A DNA stretch of 64,000 nucleotides from Spizellomyces punctatus DAOM BR117 (GCF_000182565.1 NW_015971538.1:330713-394712); one strand, 5' to 3'; counted from the stretch's first letter, positions 44,154-58,824 are shown. Translations and numbers: made by a program. The notes: a model not told the origin generated them from the letters alone.

Positions 44154-45030
44154 TGGTAGGGCGACGGGCCGCGATGGACGGCAGAGGCAAACTCGATCGT
44201 CTGGCTGCGGGTATCATTTTTTACTCTTTTTTTTTTTGTTGCAGCCAACTGCGTGCAGATCCAAAAATAGAATTCAAAAAAGTTCGGATAAACAAAATGA
44301 AGAAATTAATTTCCCAATTCTTAAATTAAATAATATCCACGTGATCTATCAACCACACGGAGCGCTCCATCCCCCCAACGACCGCGGTGAAAACGTTGGG
44401 ATGGCCAGCAATCTACGAGTCGCAGCATTTCAAGGCACGTTCCAAGTGGAACTCAAGCTGAAAGCAATAATGAGCATCTGCCAATTTCGTTCGTCCTTTT
44501 CACCGACGCAGTCATTGACGAGTAGATACTTTTATGCCAACGGAGAATGGGATGCAGCAACATGGCTTCCTGACAACGAGTCTCAAGCTGTGAAATTGCT
44601 CAAACTAGCAAAGAAACAGGAAAACAGTTCCAACTTGCAAAAGAATGGAGCATTAGACCACAACGGTGCCGTCATAGCAACAGCGTGTGTGACCTTACTG
44701 GAGACAGTTGCCAAAACTCAACTGATGCTTAATTCTGCATGTTTATCCAATTGACCATTGCCCGTATCCAAGGAGGTAGGCGTTCATCCTTGTGATAGTA
44801 CGCATAGTGCTAGCTTTATCAAGCCCTGGTTTCACGGTTATCCATGATCCGTGATTCTGCTCGCATGATCTACACGTTCAAGTGAAGGGGATCTTACGGC
44901 CGCTTCTGCTTCTTTATTGCTGCTCATGCCAAGTCTCTTAAGGGCTACGAATTTGCGGAGCTGTAGGATTTCCAAAGTTGTATTCCCCTCTGCCAATCGT
45001 CCGCGCTGGTTCTCTTCCACCTTTGTCAAA
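44154..45030. other. Intergenic between methyltransferase and FEN1
   Basis: About 880 bp. It contains an open frame described separately (44401-44754) and the FEN1 promoter. Confidence 0.4.
44401..44754 (+). CDS. Possible small ORF, 117 codons, unsupported by family
   Basis: An ATG-initiated uninterrupted frame (MASNLRVAAFQGTFQVELKL, ending LETVAKTQLMLNSACLSN) with ordinary protein-like composition and two possible helices. A longer in-frame extension reaches back over the start of the methyltransferase gene, so the frame may be open by chance. No homology recognised. It contains GCCGTCATAGCAAC, a second X-box-like match (44668-44681). Confidence 0.25.
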   Translation: MASNLRVAAFQGTFQVELKLKAIMSICQFRSSFSPTQSLTSRYFYANGEWDAATWLPDNESQAVKLLKLAKKQENSSNLQKNGALDHNGAVIATACVTLLETVAKTQLMLNSACLSN

Positions 45031-46762
45031 ATGGGAATTTCGGGTGTGTTTGCATAGCGAGAACCGTCATGTAACGTAGCTAAAGGCTAACCGGTGCGCA
45101 TTCAGGCTTAACCAAAGTCATAGGGGATCACGCCCCAGGCGCAATCAAAGAGAATGACATTAAAAACTACTTTGGAAGAAAGGTTGCGATCGATGCTTCC
45201 ATGTCCATATACCAATTCCTGATCGCGGTTCGGCAAACGGACGGAATGCAACTGACAAACGAGGCAGGAGAGACTACAAGTCATTTGATGGGGATCTTTT
45301 ATCGTACTATTCGGATGGTGGAGAATGGAATCAAACCAGTGTATGTCTTTGATGGGAAGCCTCCAACGCTCAAGTCGGACGAGGTACGTCCGTAATCATC
45401 CTCCTCAGAGCTCCAACAGGAGATTGATAGCTTCTGGAATTGGGTTATAGTTGAAAAAACGTGGTGAACGTCGTGCAGAAGCCCAAGCTCAAGCGGACGC
45501 TGCTACGGAAGCAGGTGGGATTTATGCCATGTCAAAATATTGCAAATACCGATTTTGACGTGGGAATCTTCCTCTAAGGCGACACGGAGAACTTTGACAA
45601 ATTCAGCAGACGGACAGTGAAGGTGACAAAAGAGCATAATGAGGAGTGCAGAAAGCTTTTAAGGCTCATGGGGGTACCATATATTGAGGTATATGCAGCT
45701 AGTCACACTTTACAAAAAGGTGTCGATTATCCAATGCTATCAATAGGCACCCTGCGAGGCGGAAGCACAATGCGCGGCCCTTGCTAGGGCTGGAAAAGTG
45801 AGTAGCATTCCCATTCCCTTTCCTCTAGCGGTTCCTATGCTGTAAATCTCACGTAGGACTTAGGTCTTTGCAGCGGGCTCGGAGGATATGGATACCCTTA
45901 CATTTGGCACACCAATTCTATTGCGACATTTGACCTTTAGCGAAGCTAGGAAGATGCCGATTTCAGAAATTCATTTGGATAAAGCGTTGGCTGGCCTTGA
46001 CATGACCATGGACCAGGTGCGACAGCTGAGTCGTGTGTGTTCACGGTCTCGTCCATATAAACTGAGACGCTGTGGCCGCCGCAGTTCATTGACTTGTGTA
46101 TCCTACTCGGATGTGATTACTGCGATTCTATTCGAGGTATCGGACCTCATCGTGCGGTCACATTGATGAAAGAATGCGGATCACTAGAAAAGGTTTTGGA
46201 AAAGTTGGACCCCAAAAAGTATAATATTTCAGAAGACTGGCCATATAAAGAAGCGCGAGAGCTGTTTAAGAAGCCGGATGTGGTGGATCCGGTTGATATT
46301 GAGGTTGGTCTCGTTTTCGGCTCTGTTATTTGAATCCAGGTTCAAATACCCTTTTTTCCCGATTAGCTGAAATGGGATGAACCTGATGAGGAGGGTATAG
46401 TAGATTTCATGGTTAAGGAGAAGAATTTCAAGTAGGTTCATTGGATGCCCTCCGATTCTCGAAATGCCCTGCATTCCGCTAAGTATATTTCCTTCTCTCA
46501 CAAGTGAGGAGAGGGTACGCACTGCAGTAAAAAAGCTGGCCAAGCTGCAAAAAACCGCGACCCAAGGACGACTAGACGGTTTTTTCAAAGTGTTGCCAAA
46601 TTCGGGTGTGGGTAAACGAAAGGTGGGTGGCCTGTGCAAAAGGAAAGCGTGTGACTATTTCATTGATTAGCCTACTATAAACAGGCTGAGGATAAGAAAG
46701 GGGGACCTGCAAAGAAGACCGCTGCAAAAAAAGGTGCCGGTGGAGGGAAACCTAGGCGTTAA
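45031..46762 (+). CDS. FEN1: Flap endonuclease 1
   Basis: Structure-specific nuclease that removes 5' flaps in Okazaki-fragment maturation and long-patch repair. Ten exons: 45031-45043, 45106-45383, 45451-45514, 45579-45688, 45747-45797, 45864-46016, 46085-46303, 46367-46431, 46505-46622, 46685-46762 (382 aa; human is 380). Active-site acids are all present: [11 protein letters not shown] (Asp34 equivalent), VYVFDGKPP (Asp86), [10 protein letters not shown] (Glu158/160), GSEDMDTL (Asp179/181) and [10 protein letters not shown] (Asp233). The C-terminal PCNA-binding PIP box is [11 protein letters not shown], followed by a Lys-rich tail. The first exon codes only MGIS plus one base, as FEN1 must begin MGI with the free N-terminus in the active site. 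Confidence 0.96.
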
Positions 46763-46889
46763 ATAGACAAATATCATTTCGCACTTACATTATTGAGCCG
46801 TTGGTATGGCAACATCTCGATGGCACGGGCACACTAGCGCTCAAGATGCCGAGTCCCATCCCATTCCCGCACGAACCACTTCCATCGTC

Positions 46890-48041
46890 ATGCTAGCTAT
46901 ACGCCGGTCTGCCACTCGGGCTCTAGGAAGAGCGCCAGTCTCGATTGTTGCTACATCACATATTCCTCACGCCGTCACATGCCGAGTCCATCGTATCCAG
47001 ACAGTTCGTCACAACTCCTCAGGACCGGATGCAACCAGCAAACGTGCCGCGATTTCGTACGATGTCAACCTACAAAACGAGGAACAAGCTGTATCTTCTC
47101 AAACCGAGTACGTCGCCCTACACCTTTCCTTTTCTCGAACCTTCATCTGACTTTACGCAGTGTTACAGCTACGCATATCCTCGAGGCCTCGTTGAAACAT
47201 GTCCCTCAGCATGGGTGGACAGTACAAGCTCTCGGAGCCGGTGCTTCAGACTTGGGATATCCGTCCGTATTGCACGGACTGTTTCCAAGGGGTGGGGTGG
47301 ATCTGATAGACTACTTCCTAAAAAAGAGCAAACGTGAGATGAAGGCTGAAATGGAGAAGCTGGATTTGGAGAGGTGATTATTCCGATTGGACGATAAACC
47401 CTTTGCTTCATGATACTTATTATGTGTCTCATGCTAATGTACAGCATGAAAATCACCGCGAAGATTCGGACAGCTTGCATAACCAGACTAAAGTTGACTG
47501 GTCCGTACATATCTCGATGGCCCGAGGTGTGTATTTTGTCCGTCCCCATGTCCACCTTACAACCGTCTTACGCTCTCTACCCAATGCAGGCGCTAGCTCT
47601 GATGGGTCAACCTCAAAATGTACCTATGTCTCTCGGAAATCTGGGAGAATTGGTAGACGACATGTGGTATCTTGCTGGGGACCGGTCCGTGGATGTGAGT
47701 ATCTGCACGCCCATTGTGATCGTTCCTTTTCTCATACAAATCTTTGTGCATGTAGATGAATTGGTACAGCAAACGGACGTTGTTAGCCGGGGTGTATACA
47801 TCGACTGGTAAGCCTCAATCACACAGAATTGCGAGAACAGGCAATATCTAAGTGACCCAACTTTCGCGCAGAGCTCTACATGACGCAAGATCGATCGCCA
47901 GACTTTGAGGAAACATGGAAGTTTCTTGATCGGCGGTTGCAGGATGTGGCATTCATAGGACGGACGGCCTCGGAGGTGACGAATTACCTCCAATTTGGAG
48001 TGAGAAGTGCGTTTGGCATCCTTTCCTCGGTAGGTTCATGA
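46890..48041 (+). CDS. COQ9: Ubiquinone biosynthesis protein COQ9, mitochondrial
   Basis: COQ9 binds lipid and presents quinone intermediates to COQ7 in the mitochondrial matrix. Exons 46890-47107, 47161-47373, 47445-47526, 47590-47694, 47756-47807, 47872-48041 (279 aa). The N-terminus MLAIRRSATRALGRAPVSI is a typical matrix-targeting peptide. An ATG 84 bp upstream (46806) is in frame but only 44 bp after the FEN1 stop and adds acidic residues, so I prefer 46890. Landmarks are THILEASLKHVPQHGWTVQA, LGAGASDLGYPSV, LFPRGGVDLIDYFL, LGNLGELVDDMWYLAGDRS, MNWYSKRTLLAGVYTSTELY and FLDRRLQDV. FEN1 and COQ9 are co-oriented with almost no spacer. Confidence 0.93.
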
Positions 48042-48320
48042 TTCACAGAAACATCCTGCACGTCCAGAAACGACGCCAGACAAACCAGTGTATTCTTTTA
48101 CAGTTTGGACACAAGACCCCTTTCAATCGCTAATCATCTAGACACATATATAGCAGTCACATAAACATAGCTTCATAGGAAATAGAGCTGAACATAAGGC
48201 ACAATGTAGCAACGTCCAGGTATGAAGACTACATAGCGAGGTGATGGCGTAAGGTACCGGTCCGGCGCCATTATTCTGGTCTCATTCCACACACTGCCCG
48301 TAGAAGAAATATACAAGTCT

Positions 48321-50004
<1,684 letters not shown>

Positions 50005-50313
50005 TCTCTGCAAGATCGCGTCAGATGCCACCAAAAAAACTGTTGAATGAGCGGGGAGAACGCGACTTGGACTGAAGGGTCCCCCAAAGCCGCTTTTTGG
50101 CCCGCACGGATCTTCGTTTAATAGCGATAAATATGTCCGCAGCACCGACGATCCCGGCAACATTATGCTCTTGCTTCCGATTTGATACTAGGCAACAGCT
50201 ACTCACACTTAGCTAAGCTTCTCCGACACCGACCCATTCCCGTCATTACGATAGGTCGGGGTTGTTCTCCAGGGCGAGGATGCAGCTGGTTGGACCAGTT
50301 TGGCAGATAACCC

Positions 50314-53300
50314 ATGGACGATAACGAGCTGATTTTGGCTTGTACAAGCCAAAATGCGATTGCTCGACTCAGTGCATTGGAGACGTTGCGGGCAGATATT
50401 AAAACATCGGGTTCAAAGTGGGCACATAATGCCGCATCGACGGAATTGCTCTCCACTATTGCATGGACACTTTGCGATAGCAATCCAAAGATTGCGATTG
50501 AGAGTTTTCAGTTTCTCCTGGACTTTATTCCAACCAATTTGCGAGGTTGCGAAAGTGTCCTGGAATATGCTGTTATTCCAGTCCTCATAAATTGCTTGGG
50601 TGATATAAAATTACAACACCGACGGTTGGCCTTGCAAGTCTTGAAAGTCTACCTAGAGCACACTAGCAGCGTTGAAAACATGCTGGAGGCGTTGGCGCAT
50701 TACGGGCTCGAGAGCGAAGATTGGCGCGTACGAAAAGAAGCTGCAGCTGCGATACCCATGCTTATACCTACTAATATACCAGGCCTTAACTGGCAGCCCT
50801 TGATTGGAGCACTGGTAAATCGATTGAGGGATGTTTCGGATGTTGTTATTAAAGGAGCCATCCTGGTCTTGAGGCACATTGGCCTGACGATTGGAGACGC
50901 GGTGTTCATGGACATAATCAATAGACTTCCTGGGTTGTCCAGGCAGCTATTTAGGCAGTACCAGGATAAGATTCTAGTGCACGGTGAGGCGGGCGACACG
51001 AACAGAGTTGGAGGGGTTGACGCAGGACCAAGAGCTTCTCCTGAGCGCCCAAAATGTTTGCCCCCACGCACTTTATCCGAACCTGCCCGAACACCATCAC
51101 GCAACAGTCAATTCCAGGAAACAGCACTCCTCCCTTCCCCACCTCATTCTGCAAAAAATCGAGTTGTGGCAGTGGAGCCGCAACTTGCGGACACCGACGT
51201 CGTCTTTGGACTAATCCCAGTCGTCATAGTGCAGGGGCTTCACACAGAAGTAGACTGGCGACGGCGGTCAATGGCGATCGAGAACTTGCACCGATGCATC
51301 CTTGCTGCTGACGACGTCGTTCCTTTACTTCCTTTCCTGGATGATTTTGTTGACTTCCTAGCCCCATTTTTGGGAGATGCCAATTTCAAGATCGTCATGA
51401 CGACCTTGCGAATTTTGAGCGACCTGATAACTAGAGTGGGGTCCGCAGTACGTCCAAATCTAGAAAAGACCGTTCAATGCCTTATTCAGATCCTTGGGGA
51501 CACAAAAGTTGCCATCCGGCAAGCAGCTGCAAAGCTAGTGCTACAGCTCATGCATGTGACAGCGCCAGAGCCGGTGTTAACAATCGTCCTGCGGTATGCG
51601 AAACATGACAGCCCAAAAGTTCGCGAGGAGGTCGTAAACATTGTGACAACAGCTCTGCTGACCTTTCCTGATGCGCAGTGGGATTTCCCATGCATTATTA
51701 AAGAGCTGCTTGGAACGCTGAAGGATGGAAAAGCAAAAGTGAAATATGTTACAGTCGAAGCATATTCAGTGATTGCCGCCACACTATCTCCAAACCGCAT
51801 GCAAGAGATCTTGCGAGGATTTGGTTTGGATGAGGAGACATTGCATTTATTAGATCTGCGATTCATGGATCGAACTTTGCCAACTCTGAACTCGGAAGGA
51901 TCGCTGGAGCATATTATTTCACGGTCGAATGTCACTACACCCCAACCGATGGCATCACCAACTAAAGAACACCCTACAAGTCCGACCGGAAAGGCACTAA
52001 CACGGGTGAATTCCAAATCAGCACCTTCCTTGGCTGGGCGTCCGCTTTTGGCCCAAAGAACGGGCAATTTTGAGGAAGCACTGCAGGGACATATTCGAGC
52101 ATTAGATAGGGCTCTGAGCGCAACTACAGAATCCCCGAAAGAGGGCACCAACAGCCGAGGACAAACCGCCCGAACGATCAAATTGCCCTGGGAAAGACCT
52201 CGTTCTGGTACGAAATATCGCTACTCCTTTCATGGAGATATGCACAGATCTCAGAACGAAGCTTCGCAAGATGGGCATCGTGTACGAAGTTTCTCGGACT
52301 CTGAGAGGATCCTTGGGCAGGGACCCACAGCCGATTCACAGACAGCTGGTCACCTTCCTTCGAGCGATGACATCAAAAATGATTACCACATAAGTGACGG
52401 ATCCCCAGCGTCTTTTGATGATGCAGCCACACAGGGCAAGGCTCAGGCACCGGTGCGAATGAACAGCTATCCGAGCAAAACCCAACCGTCGCCTCACCGT
52501 AAATCAACTCTCGCTGGATTGCGAAGGGTTCGACCGAAGCTTACCACTTACTGGAACCAATCAGAGGATGATCTCCGTACCGACGGTAAAGAATATCCCC
52601 TCGGGGATCATCCACGGTCACCGAGTGCACCGTGGTTGCTTAGCGATGTCTCCTCAAGGGATTCTAGCGCAGCAGATATCACATTACTTACGACGCATCC
52701 TACAACCATGTCTCCTCTGCCGTTCAGCTCAGCGCCAACCCCTGATCTCGACTCTCAATGGGACGGCCAACCACGCGACCTGATCAAACCACCTGCAATA
52801 CATCGTAATACCAGTAACACCGGAAAGCGTGCATCAATCGCCACTTTTGGCACTGCGGAAGGTGCTTCACCTGCCGCCGAAACATCCGAACCGAGTGGGA
52901 GATCCCCTGACGATCATATCGCATGTAAGCGGTCAACTACTGTTGAGAACTCGAACGGCTTGAGCCGTTTCAGTAACCCTTCCTCTGAGGGATCGTCTAA
53001 GACTCAAAAAGACGGTCTAGTCGAGAATGGGTCTCGTCCTTTTGCCCATGATTCCTCTCAAAGGGCAGCATCCTCACCTCAGAAGAAATTTCACACTTCT
53101 GCCATGACACGGGACGAGCCCCCAGCATCAGCACCGCCAGGCTTACAGCGCACCAAAACAAGTAAAACTTTTGAACAAGACTACCGTTTGGCGCTGCAGC
53201 AATTACGGAACAACCCCGATTGGACCGTCAAAGTTGAATCTGTTGAAAAACTGAGGATTATTCTCGTGGAGTGCCCTCCTTTGTTCAACGGAAATCTTCA

Positions 53301-54866
53301 TGAACTACTCCTTGCAGTTGTCGCCACGGTGCACAACCTGCGCTCTTCCGTGAGCAAGCACGCAATTGCGTTTCTTCACGATATGTACCTGCATCTTGGC
53401 AAAACCATGGAAGCAGATTTGGACATGACAGTTGGGTCATTGTTAAAGAAAGTTGGGGAAGGAAATGGTTTCATTGTTGAAGAAGCTGATCGAGCGCTGT
53501 CAGCAATGTGTGAAGCCGTAAATCCATCACGCTCAGTCGCATCGCTTCTTTTGTTTGCAGACCACAAGAATCCGGCTGTTAGGATGCGGGTGGCGTCTTT
53601 GATGGGCCGGGTCGTAACAGGGACGTCTGACGCCCAAGCCGCGCGTTACATTCAGTCGTATGGGGAGGCTGGAAAGCTTCTCACTGCTCTGGTGCAATTT
53701 TTGCGTGACGGATTGGCGGACACGAGGAATGCCGCCAAGCGAATGCTACTCTTTCTTTCGCAACTCCCTGACTTCAATAAAGTTACGGAAAAGGTACTCA
53801 CCATAAAACAAGTAAATGAGGTCCACGAAGCATTGAAGAGCGCGACGGGACGGGAAAGCGCAGGTGCGTCTTTCTCCGCAAAATGATCCAGAACCCATTT
53901 TATTGAAATGTCTATTAGTCAGCACCAGATCTGCGGTAACAGGAGCACTAGTTCGAGCCCCAAGCAAACGAAATGTAAAGAAGCCTCGGGAGAAATCGGA
54001 TGTCCGGGACATGGACCGTCTGAACAGTATTTACAGAGACATGGTCGCAGACGGTGAGAATGCGCTGTATTGAATTCTGGAGTTTGCTGTGGGGCTAACA
54101 ACTGCTATGACGTAGACTGGAGAAAGCGATATCAGGGTGTCATGGATGTCATAGCATTTGTCAAAGAGTATCCATCAGAAATGATGGACCGCCAGCGGAT
54201 CCAAATGCTATTTGACCACTATCTGGAAAGATGCCGAGACGGGAATAGCAAAGTGGGATTATTGGGTTTACAAAGCTTGCAGGAGCTTATACCTGCATTG
54301 AAGGTAGGATGCTGTTGAGTCTTCCGCATGCATGCTTTCTATCGCTAATACGTTTTGTAGACTGGTCTAGATCCCGTCATCCACACGTTAGTCCAAACAT
54401 TGGCCAACCAAATGGCGACTGCCAGTCCCGTTATTCGTACCGCCACAGTGCAAGCCATGGATACACTAATTGCAAATGGAGACAATGGACTGATCCTGCA
54501 ATCTCTTGCGAATTTTGTGCAATTTGGATCCAATGCTCGAGTCAAGCCGATGCTTCTTGAACAAATGATCCGTAAGTTGGCAGTCCCAAAGAGCAGTGAC
54601 GCTCAGGAGTCTAACGTGTCCTATACATTCTTTCGTACACAGCGGTTATTGACAATGTTTACGCCTCCAAGCCGAGCCTTGTCATCAAATACGCCGTTCC
54701 AATCACAATGCGCTTCCTTCAGGAAGCAAAAGGCGATATCCGGAGCACCAACGCCAAACTATTGAAAGGATTGTTTTCATTGATGGGTCAATCACTATTT
54801 GAGCACGTTGGACATTTGACACCTGAGGTTCAAGGAAACCTCATGGCCACCTTGGGATGTTCATAA
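50314..54866 (+). CDS. TOGARAM/crescerin, ciliary TOG-array protein
   Basis: Crescerins are TOG-domain proteins of cilia and flagella that promote axonemal microtubule growth. Exons 50314-53863, 53919-54053, 54116-54303, 54361-54571, 54643-54866 (1435 aa). TOG-like HEAT domains occur at about 1-220 (MDDNELILACTSQNAIARLS; DWRVRKEAAAAIPML), 290-520 (DWRRRSMAIENLHRC; DTKVAIRQAAAKLVLQLM), 950-1175 (DWTVKVESVEKLRIILVECP; NLRSSVSKHAIAFLHDMYLH; LLKKVGEGNGFIVEEADRAL) and about 1215-1430 (DWRKRYQGVMDVIAFVKEYP). A Ser-rich linker (about 530-940) separates pairs. The spacing and the third TOG match animal TOGARAM1 rather than CLASP or XMAP215. The paired TOG - linker - paired TOG layout is intact. A CLASP identity is the main alternative. 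Confidence 0.88.
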
Positions 54867-54969
54867 TATTTAAGAGCTGGGACAGCGGGCTGTCTCTCGT
54901 GTAACAAATAGGAACCACCAAGTAGATAACTCGATTGTACATAATGAAACTTTTTGACAAACCCGTACA

Positions 54970-56225
54970 TTAGCCTATCATCTTTGCGTGGTCGTCTGGC
55001 GGCCATTTAGTTTGCGCAAACGTCATTAGGCGCTTAATGGATTGAATCCACTTTCGCTGTGCTTCGTCATTCAGTACGTGCGCAACTTGCGACGAGAAAA
55101 TCTTCTCTCGAGCACTACGCTCGTGGATACCTGAAGGAGTTAACGCTCTTAGTTACCTGGAACTACTCTGGCGTTTGCTGGCATCCAGGAAGCGAATGAA
55201 GATACTTACCAACCATGGTGACTCCAATAGGCCACGGTGCATTGCCAATCGATAGGCGAAGATATGAATCATTGGCCTGAAGGTACTCCCGCTGCTGCAT
55301 CAGTTGGGCAATTTCACAGACGCGTGCCAGCACGTCAGGTTCGAGTGCCCTCTTTTTAAGTTGTTTGAAGAACGGCTTCATGTACTCTGCTGTTTGCGCC
55401 TGTATAGCGGCTTGAAGCCGTCCTTGTACGCTTCGTTTGACGTCTTCCGGCCGAGCGTCTAAGGACTTATCCCATTCCCTGAGCAGTCGTTTGAAATATA
55501 TGGATAGCAAGTTATAGGCTTTATCACGATCCGATTGGAGAAGCTCAAGGGATATAATGGAAGTGTCGACCATCTCTCGTTCAACATCTCGGTCTTTTCG
55601 TTTCTTTCGATACTGGTCTTCTTCCTCTTCTCCGCCTTCGCCCCCGGATGCTTTCCGCTTTAAGTTCTCTAGAACAAGTTCCTGTTCGGTAGCCGCCATC
55701 GCAGCACGGAAATCATTGCGCTGCCCCTCCGTTCTTTCCTCGCTAGCCTCTAATTTCCGTAATCGCCGAATTCGCTGCTTATCGGTTTCCCCGAACAAGC
55801 GAATTGGCTGATCTCGTGCTCGGAAGCGACGCACCAAATCACTTTCGGCAATGTTATAGTCTACTTCATCGTTCTCATCTGCTTTGTCTTTCTGGCTGTC
55901 GGCATCGGATGTATGGGCTTCGGGTGTTCCTGAAGGGCTGCCTAGAGAGGGTGAATTGAGTCCCTTCCGACTTCCACTCGGAGCTTCTCCGAGACGTTTC
56001 GCTTGCTTTTCCAGGCGCTCCTTCTCTAATCGTTTCTGTTCCTCTCGATATTCTTCCTCTCGACGCTTTTCAAGCTCGCCGCGCTTGATGTACTTTTTCC
56101 CGTTGGCAAGCTGGGCTAGTGCGGCTTTCTTCTTCTCAAGTTCTGCCTTAAACGGGTGGCAAGCACTGTCAGTTTCAGTCAGTAGATATCAGTTTATCTC
56201 CCTCACTCACCTTGATAAGGTCCAT
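54970..56225 (-). CDS. PRP18: Pre-mRNA-splicing factor 18
   Basis: Second-step splicing factor that acts with Slu7 in the spliceosome. Exons (minus): 56211-56225 (MDLIK), 55210-56146, 54970-55130 (370 aa). The N-terminus has [17 protein letters not shown]. The PRP4-like/SFM motif [18 protein letters not shown] is followed by RIRRLRKLE. The C-terminal Prp18 domain has [39 protein letters not shown], the conserved loop ending [36 protein letters not shown] and KWPP. The tiny first exon was placed by splice signal and family start. The gene is convergent with TOGARAM (103 bp) and divergent from NSE1 (177 bp). Confidence 0.94.
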
Positions 56226-56402
56226 TTAAAAAGAGCCAACACTGAAATGTGGCAAGTATGTGTTGCTGAATGAGTGATCTCGCAGTGCTCGAAGGCCAAA
56301 GAAGCACTCTGGCTCACGTGTGGTCGATTGTCACGTGGATTCGACTGGTCGTCTCGCATGTCTGGACATTCATGACGGTGATCTCGTTCACGAAAAGCGA
56401 AG

Positions 56403-57616
56403 ATGGTTTTCCCTGACAAGCTGAAAAGACTTTTTATACAAGCATATCTCCTAGAGCGCTTTTCCACGGAAGAAGACGTTCTTAATGTCTACCAAAGAGT
56501 CTGCGAAACTCTCGGACGTAAGCACCCCCAAGCTGCATACGACCGTGTTATTCGGAAGTTAATGGTTAGGTTGAATAGGACCGTATGCCCGTGAGGACCT
56601 GTCAAGCTTCATATCAAATATGAATCAAACATTGGATACAGTTGATATGGAGTTACGGAAGGGACATGCGCCGCAAGACGGGACAACCTATTATGCCCTC
56701 GTCAACACCAATGGCGACGAGGTGGCACAAATGGCTACCGAATGCACACCGACAGAGATTACTTACTTCAAGCATCTGGTAGACGATTGCGTGTATGCAT
56801 GCTTGACGCCAAACTATATTTTGACATCAGATATTCACTTGCAGATTGAGATCATTGTACATGCGGACGACGATGTGTATGAGCTTTCCTCAACCGTGGC
56901 CTTGTCGGAGGCGACAAGAATAAAACCTGCAATGACAAAGAGAGATGCGGAAGCATTTATCGATCGCATGATCAAGAATAAGTGGCTGGTGGACAGGTAC
57001 GTGGTAGTGCCTGTTTTCGTAGACAAGCCCAGTTCTCAAACATTTGCTAGGGATGGATTGATATCAATGAGTCTACGAACAATTCTGGAACTTCAAACGT
57101 ATCTGAAAGACCAGTATCCTGATAGAATACATGAGTGCACATTGTGCATGGAGATCGTAACGACGGATGTAAGTATGTCGACGTCTTGGACCCTCGTGTG
57201 CACTTGAGAATGCGCCTAATGCTTGCCGCTGCCAGTACGAGCGATGTAACGTTGCAAACTGCCAGACTCGGCTTCATTCGCATTGCAGCAGACAATATTT
57301 TTCGAGGAGAAATCAGAATGTTTGCCCATCTTGCCAAAGCGAGTGGAGAGGTATTCTGCTCGGAACTGGCGAGCATCGGACAGGGAACACGGGGCGACGA
57401 ACCTCGCGTAGAGTTTCTGCGAGCCAGTCAACATTGAGTCTTCAATGTGATGAGGAAGAGGAGCAGGAGGACGATGAGAATGTAGACATGAATGGGACGG
57501 CTAATGACAGCCCAGACGACATGGTGGTAGATCGACCGTTACGTCGAACAAGGGATCGAGATGCAATTCCCACAAGTGCAGGTAGTTCTCGGAAAAGACC
57601 GAGAAGACCTTTATAG
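56403..57616 (+). CDS. NSE1: Smc5-Smc6 complex subunit NSE1 (RING-like E3)
   Basis: NSE1 pairs with a MAGE-family NSE3 in the Smc5/6 genome-stability complex and has ubiquitin-ligase activity. Exons 56403-56517, 56579-57168, 57236-57350, 57414-57616 (340 aa). Landmarks are DLSSFISNMNQTLDTVDMEL, YALVNTNGDEVAQMAT (human has YALVNLATTSISKMAT), TKRDAEAFIDRMIKNKWLVD (winged helix) and ISMSLRTILELQTYLKDQYP. The variant RING is CTLCMEIVTTDYERC, NVANCQTRLHSHC, then VCPSCQSEW, so C4HC3-type ligands are complete. The C-terminal 60 residues are acidic then basic and are longer than in animals. The last acceptor (GTAGAG before 57414) was chosen by phase and is the least certain junction. Confidence 0.9.
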
Positions 57617-57762
57617 AAATAAATTCCTGGATGCTATCATTACAAGCGCCATCGTCCGGATACCGAAGCAGGTTGGGATCTGAAGAGCACAAGAGTTGTG
57701 GTTCAGGTATGCTTCTATTAACAATGACCAATGGCACCAAAGATGCCAGTACTATATGATAG

Positions 57763-58643
57763 TTACTGTCTGCTGCTGATAATCTGAAGGAACTCTTGGT
57801 CCTTCAAAGACGCACCCCCGACCAAGAACCCATCGATGTCTTGTTCTTGTTGCAAATCCGGTGCGGACTTGGCACTCACTGATCCTCCATACAAAATGCG
57901 CGTCGCATCTGCCACCTCCTGGGAGACATTCTTGGCTAGCCAGCCACGAAGCTCGTTGTGAACTTCCTGAGCCTGTTGAGGTGTAGCTACCTTACCGGTA
58001 CCGATGGCCCACACAGGCTCATATGCGATAACGACGTTCGCCCAGTCGGCGGGGGCCAACTGGTCGGCGATGGCCTTAATTTGGCGGAATACGACGGCGG
58101 TCGTCTGTCCCGCCTCGCGCTCGGCGTCTTGCTCGCCGACACAAGCAATGACGCTCAAGCCAGCCTTGACGGCAGCGTGCACCTTTTTCCCTACGAACTC
58201 GTCCGATTCCCCAAATATCATTCGGCGTTCCGAGTGCCCGAGAATGACCCAACCAATGCTGAGGTCCTTGAGCATTTCGGTGCTCACTTCGCCAGTGTAT
58301 GCGCCTTTGGATTCCGTGTAGCAGTTCTGGGCAGATACGCCAACGTCTTTGCGGAGGGTGTTACGGACCAATTGAAGATACGGGAAAGGAGGGGCAATGA
58401 CGACCTCTGAAGGAGTGGATGGCGTTTAACTCACTTTCAACCCAGATAAGTCCACAAAATGGTTCAACATACCAACGTTGGGGCTCCATTTGCCCTGGTT
58501 GAGAGCGTTGACGATGGTTTCCGCCAACTTGACGGACCCATTCATCTTCCAGTTGCCACCGACCTGTCCACATATGTGGTTAATAGATGCTTGAGCGTAT
58601 ACAAGTAAAGTACCTTTGAGCTTACCAAGAACTTTCTTGCCAT
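57763..58643 (-). CDS. TPI1: Triosephosphate isomerase
   Basis: Glycolytic enzyme interconverting dihydroxyacetone phosphate and glyceraldehyde 3-phosphate. Exons (minus): 58626-58643 (MARKFL), 58473-58563, 57763-58406 (250 aa, the family's usual length). Catalytic residues are all present: Lys in [10 protein letters not shown], His in VILGHSERR and Glu in [14 protein letters not shown] (with the mobile loop). The phosphate loop LYGGSV and the C-terminal [11 protein letters not shown] follow. The gene is divergent from STEEP1 with 181 bp between starts and convergent with NSE1. Confidence 0.97.
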
Positions 58644-58824
58644 TGCTGCGTGTTTACTTTGTGAGAAGAATTTGAAATTGACGACAAAAGGAAGAAACGG
58701 TGGGCGCTCTTTAAATACTCTGTCGAGTCGGTCATTTCCGGAATCGATACTGAGTCATGCACCAACGCGCATGCAGCTGGCAGCTTTGCGCGGCACTTTT
58801 TGCTTGTCGGGCGATTCCGCAGCC

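Noticed and set aside
44101-44754. 217-codon plus-strand frame treated as one gene
   Set aside because: Its first part overlaps the start of the methyltransferase gene in antisense; only the ATG at 44401 onward is kept, as a low-confidence candidate.
46806-46889. Upstream in-frame ATG for COQ9
   Set aside because: It is 44 bp after the FEN1 stop and would put acidic residues ahead of a good mitochondrial targeting peptide.
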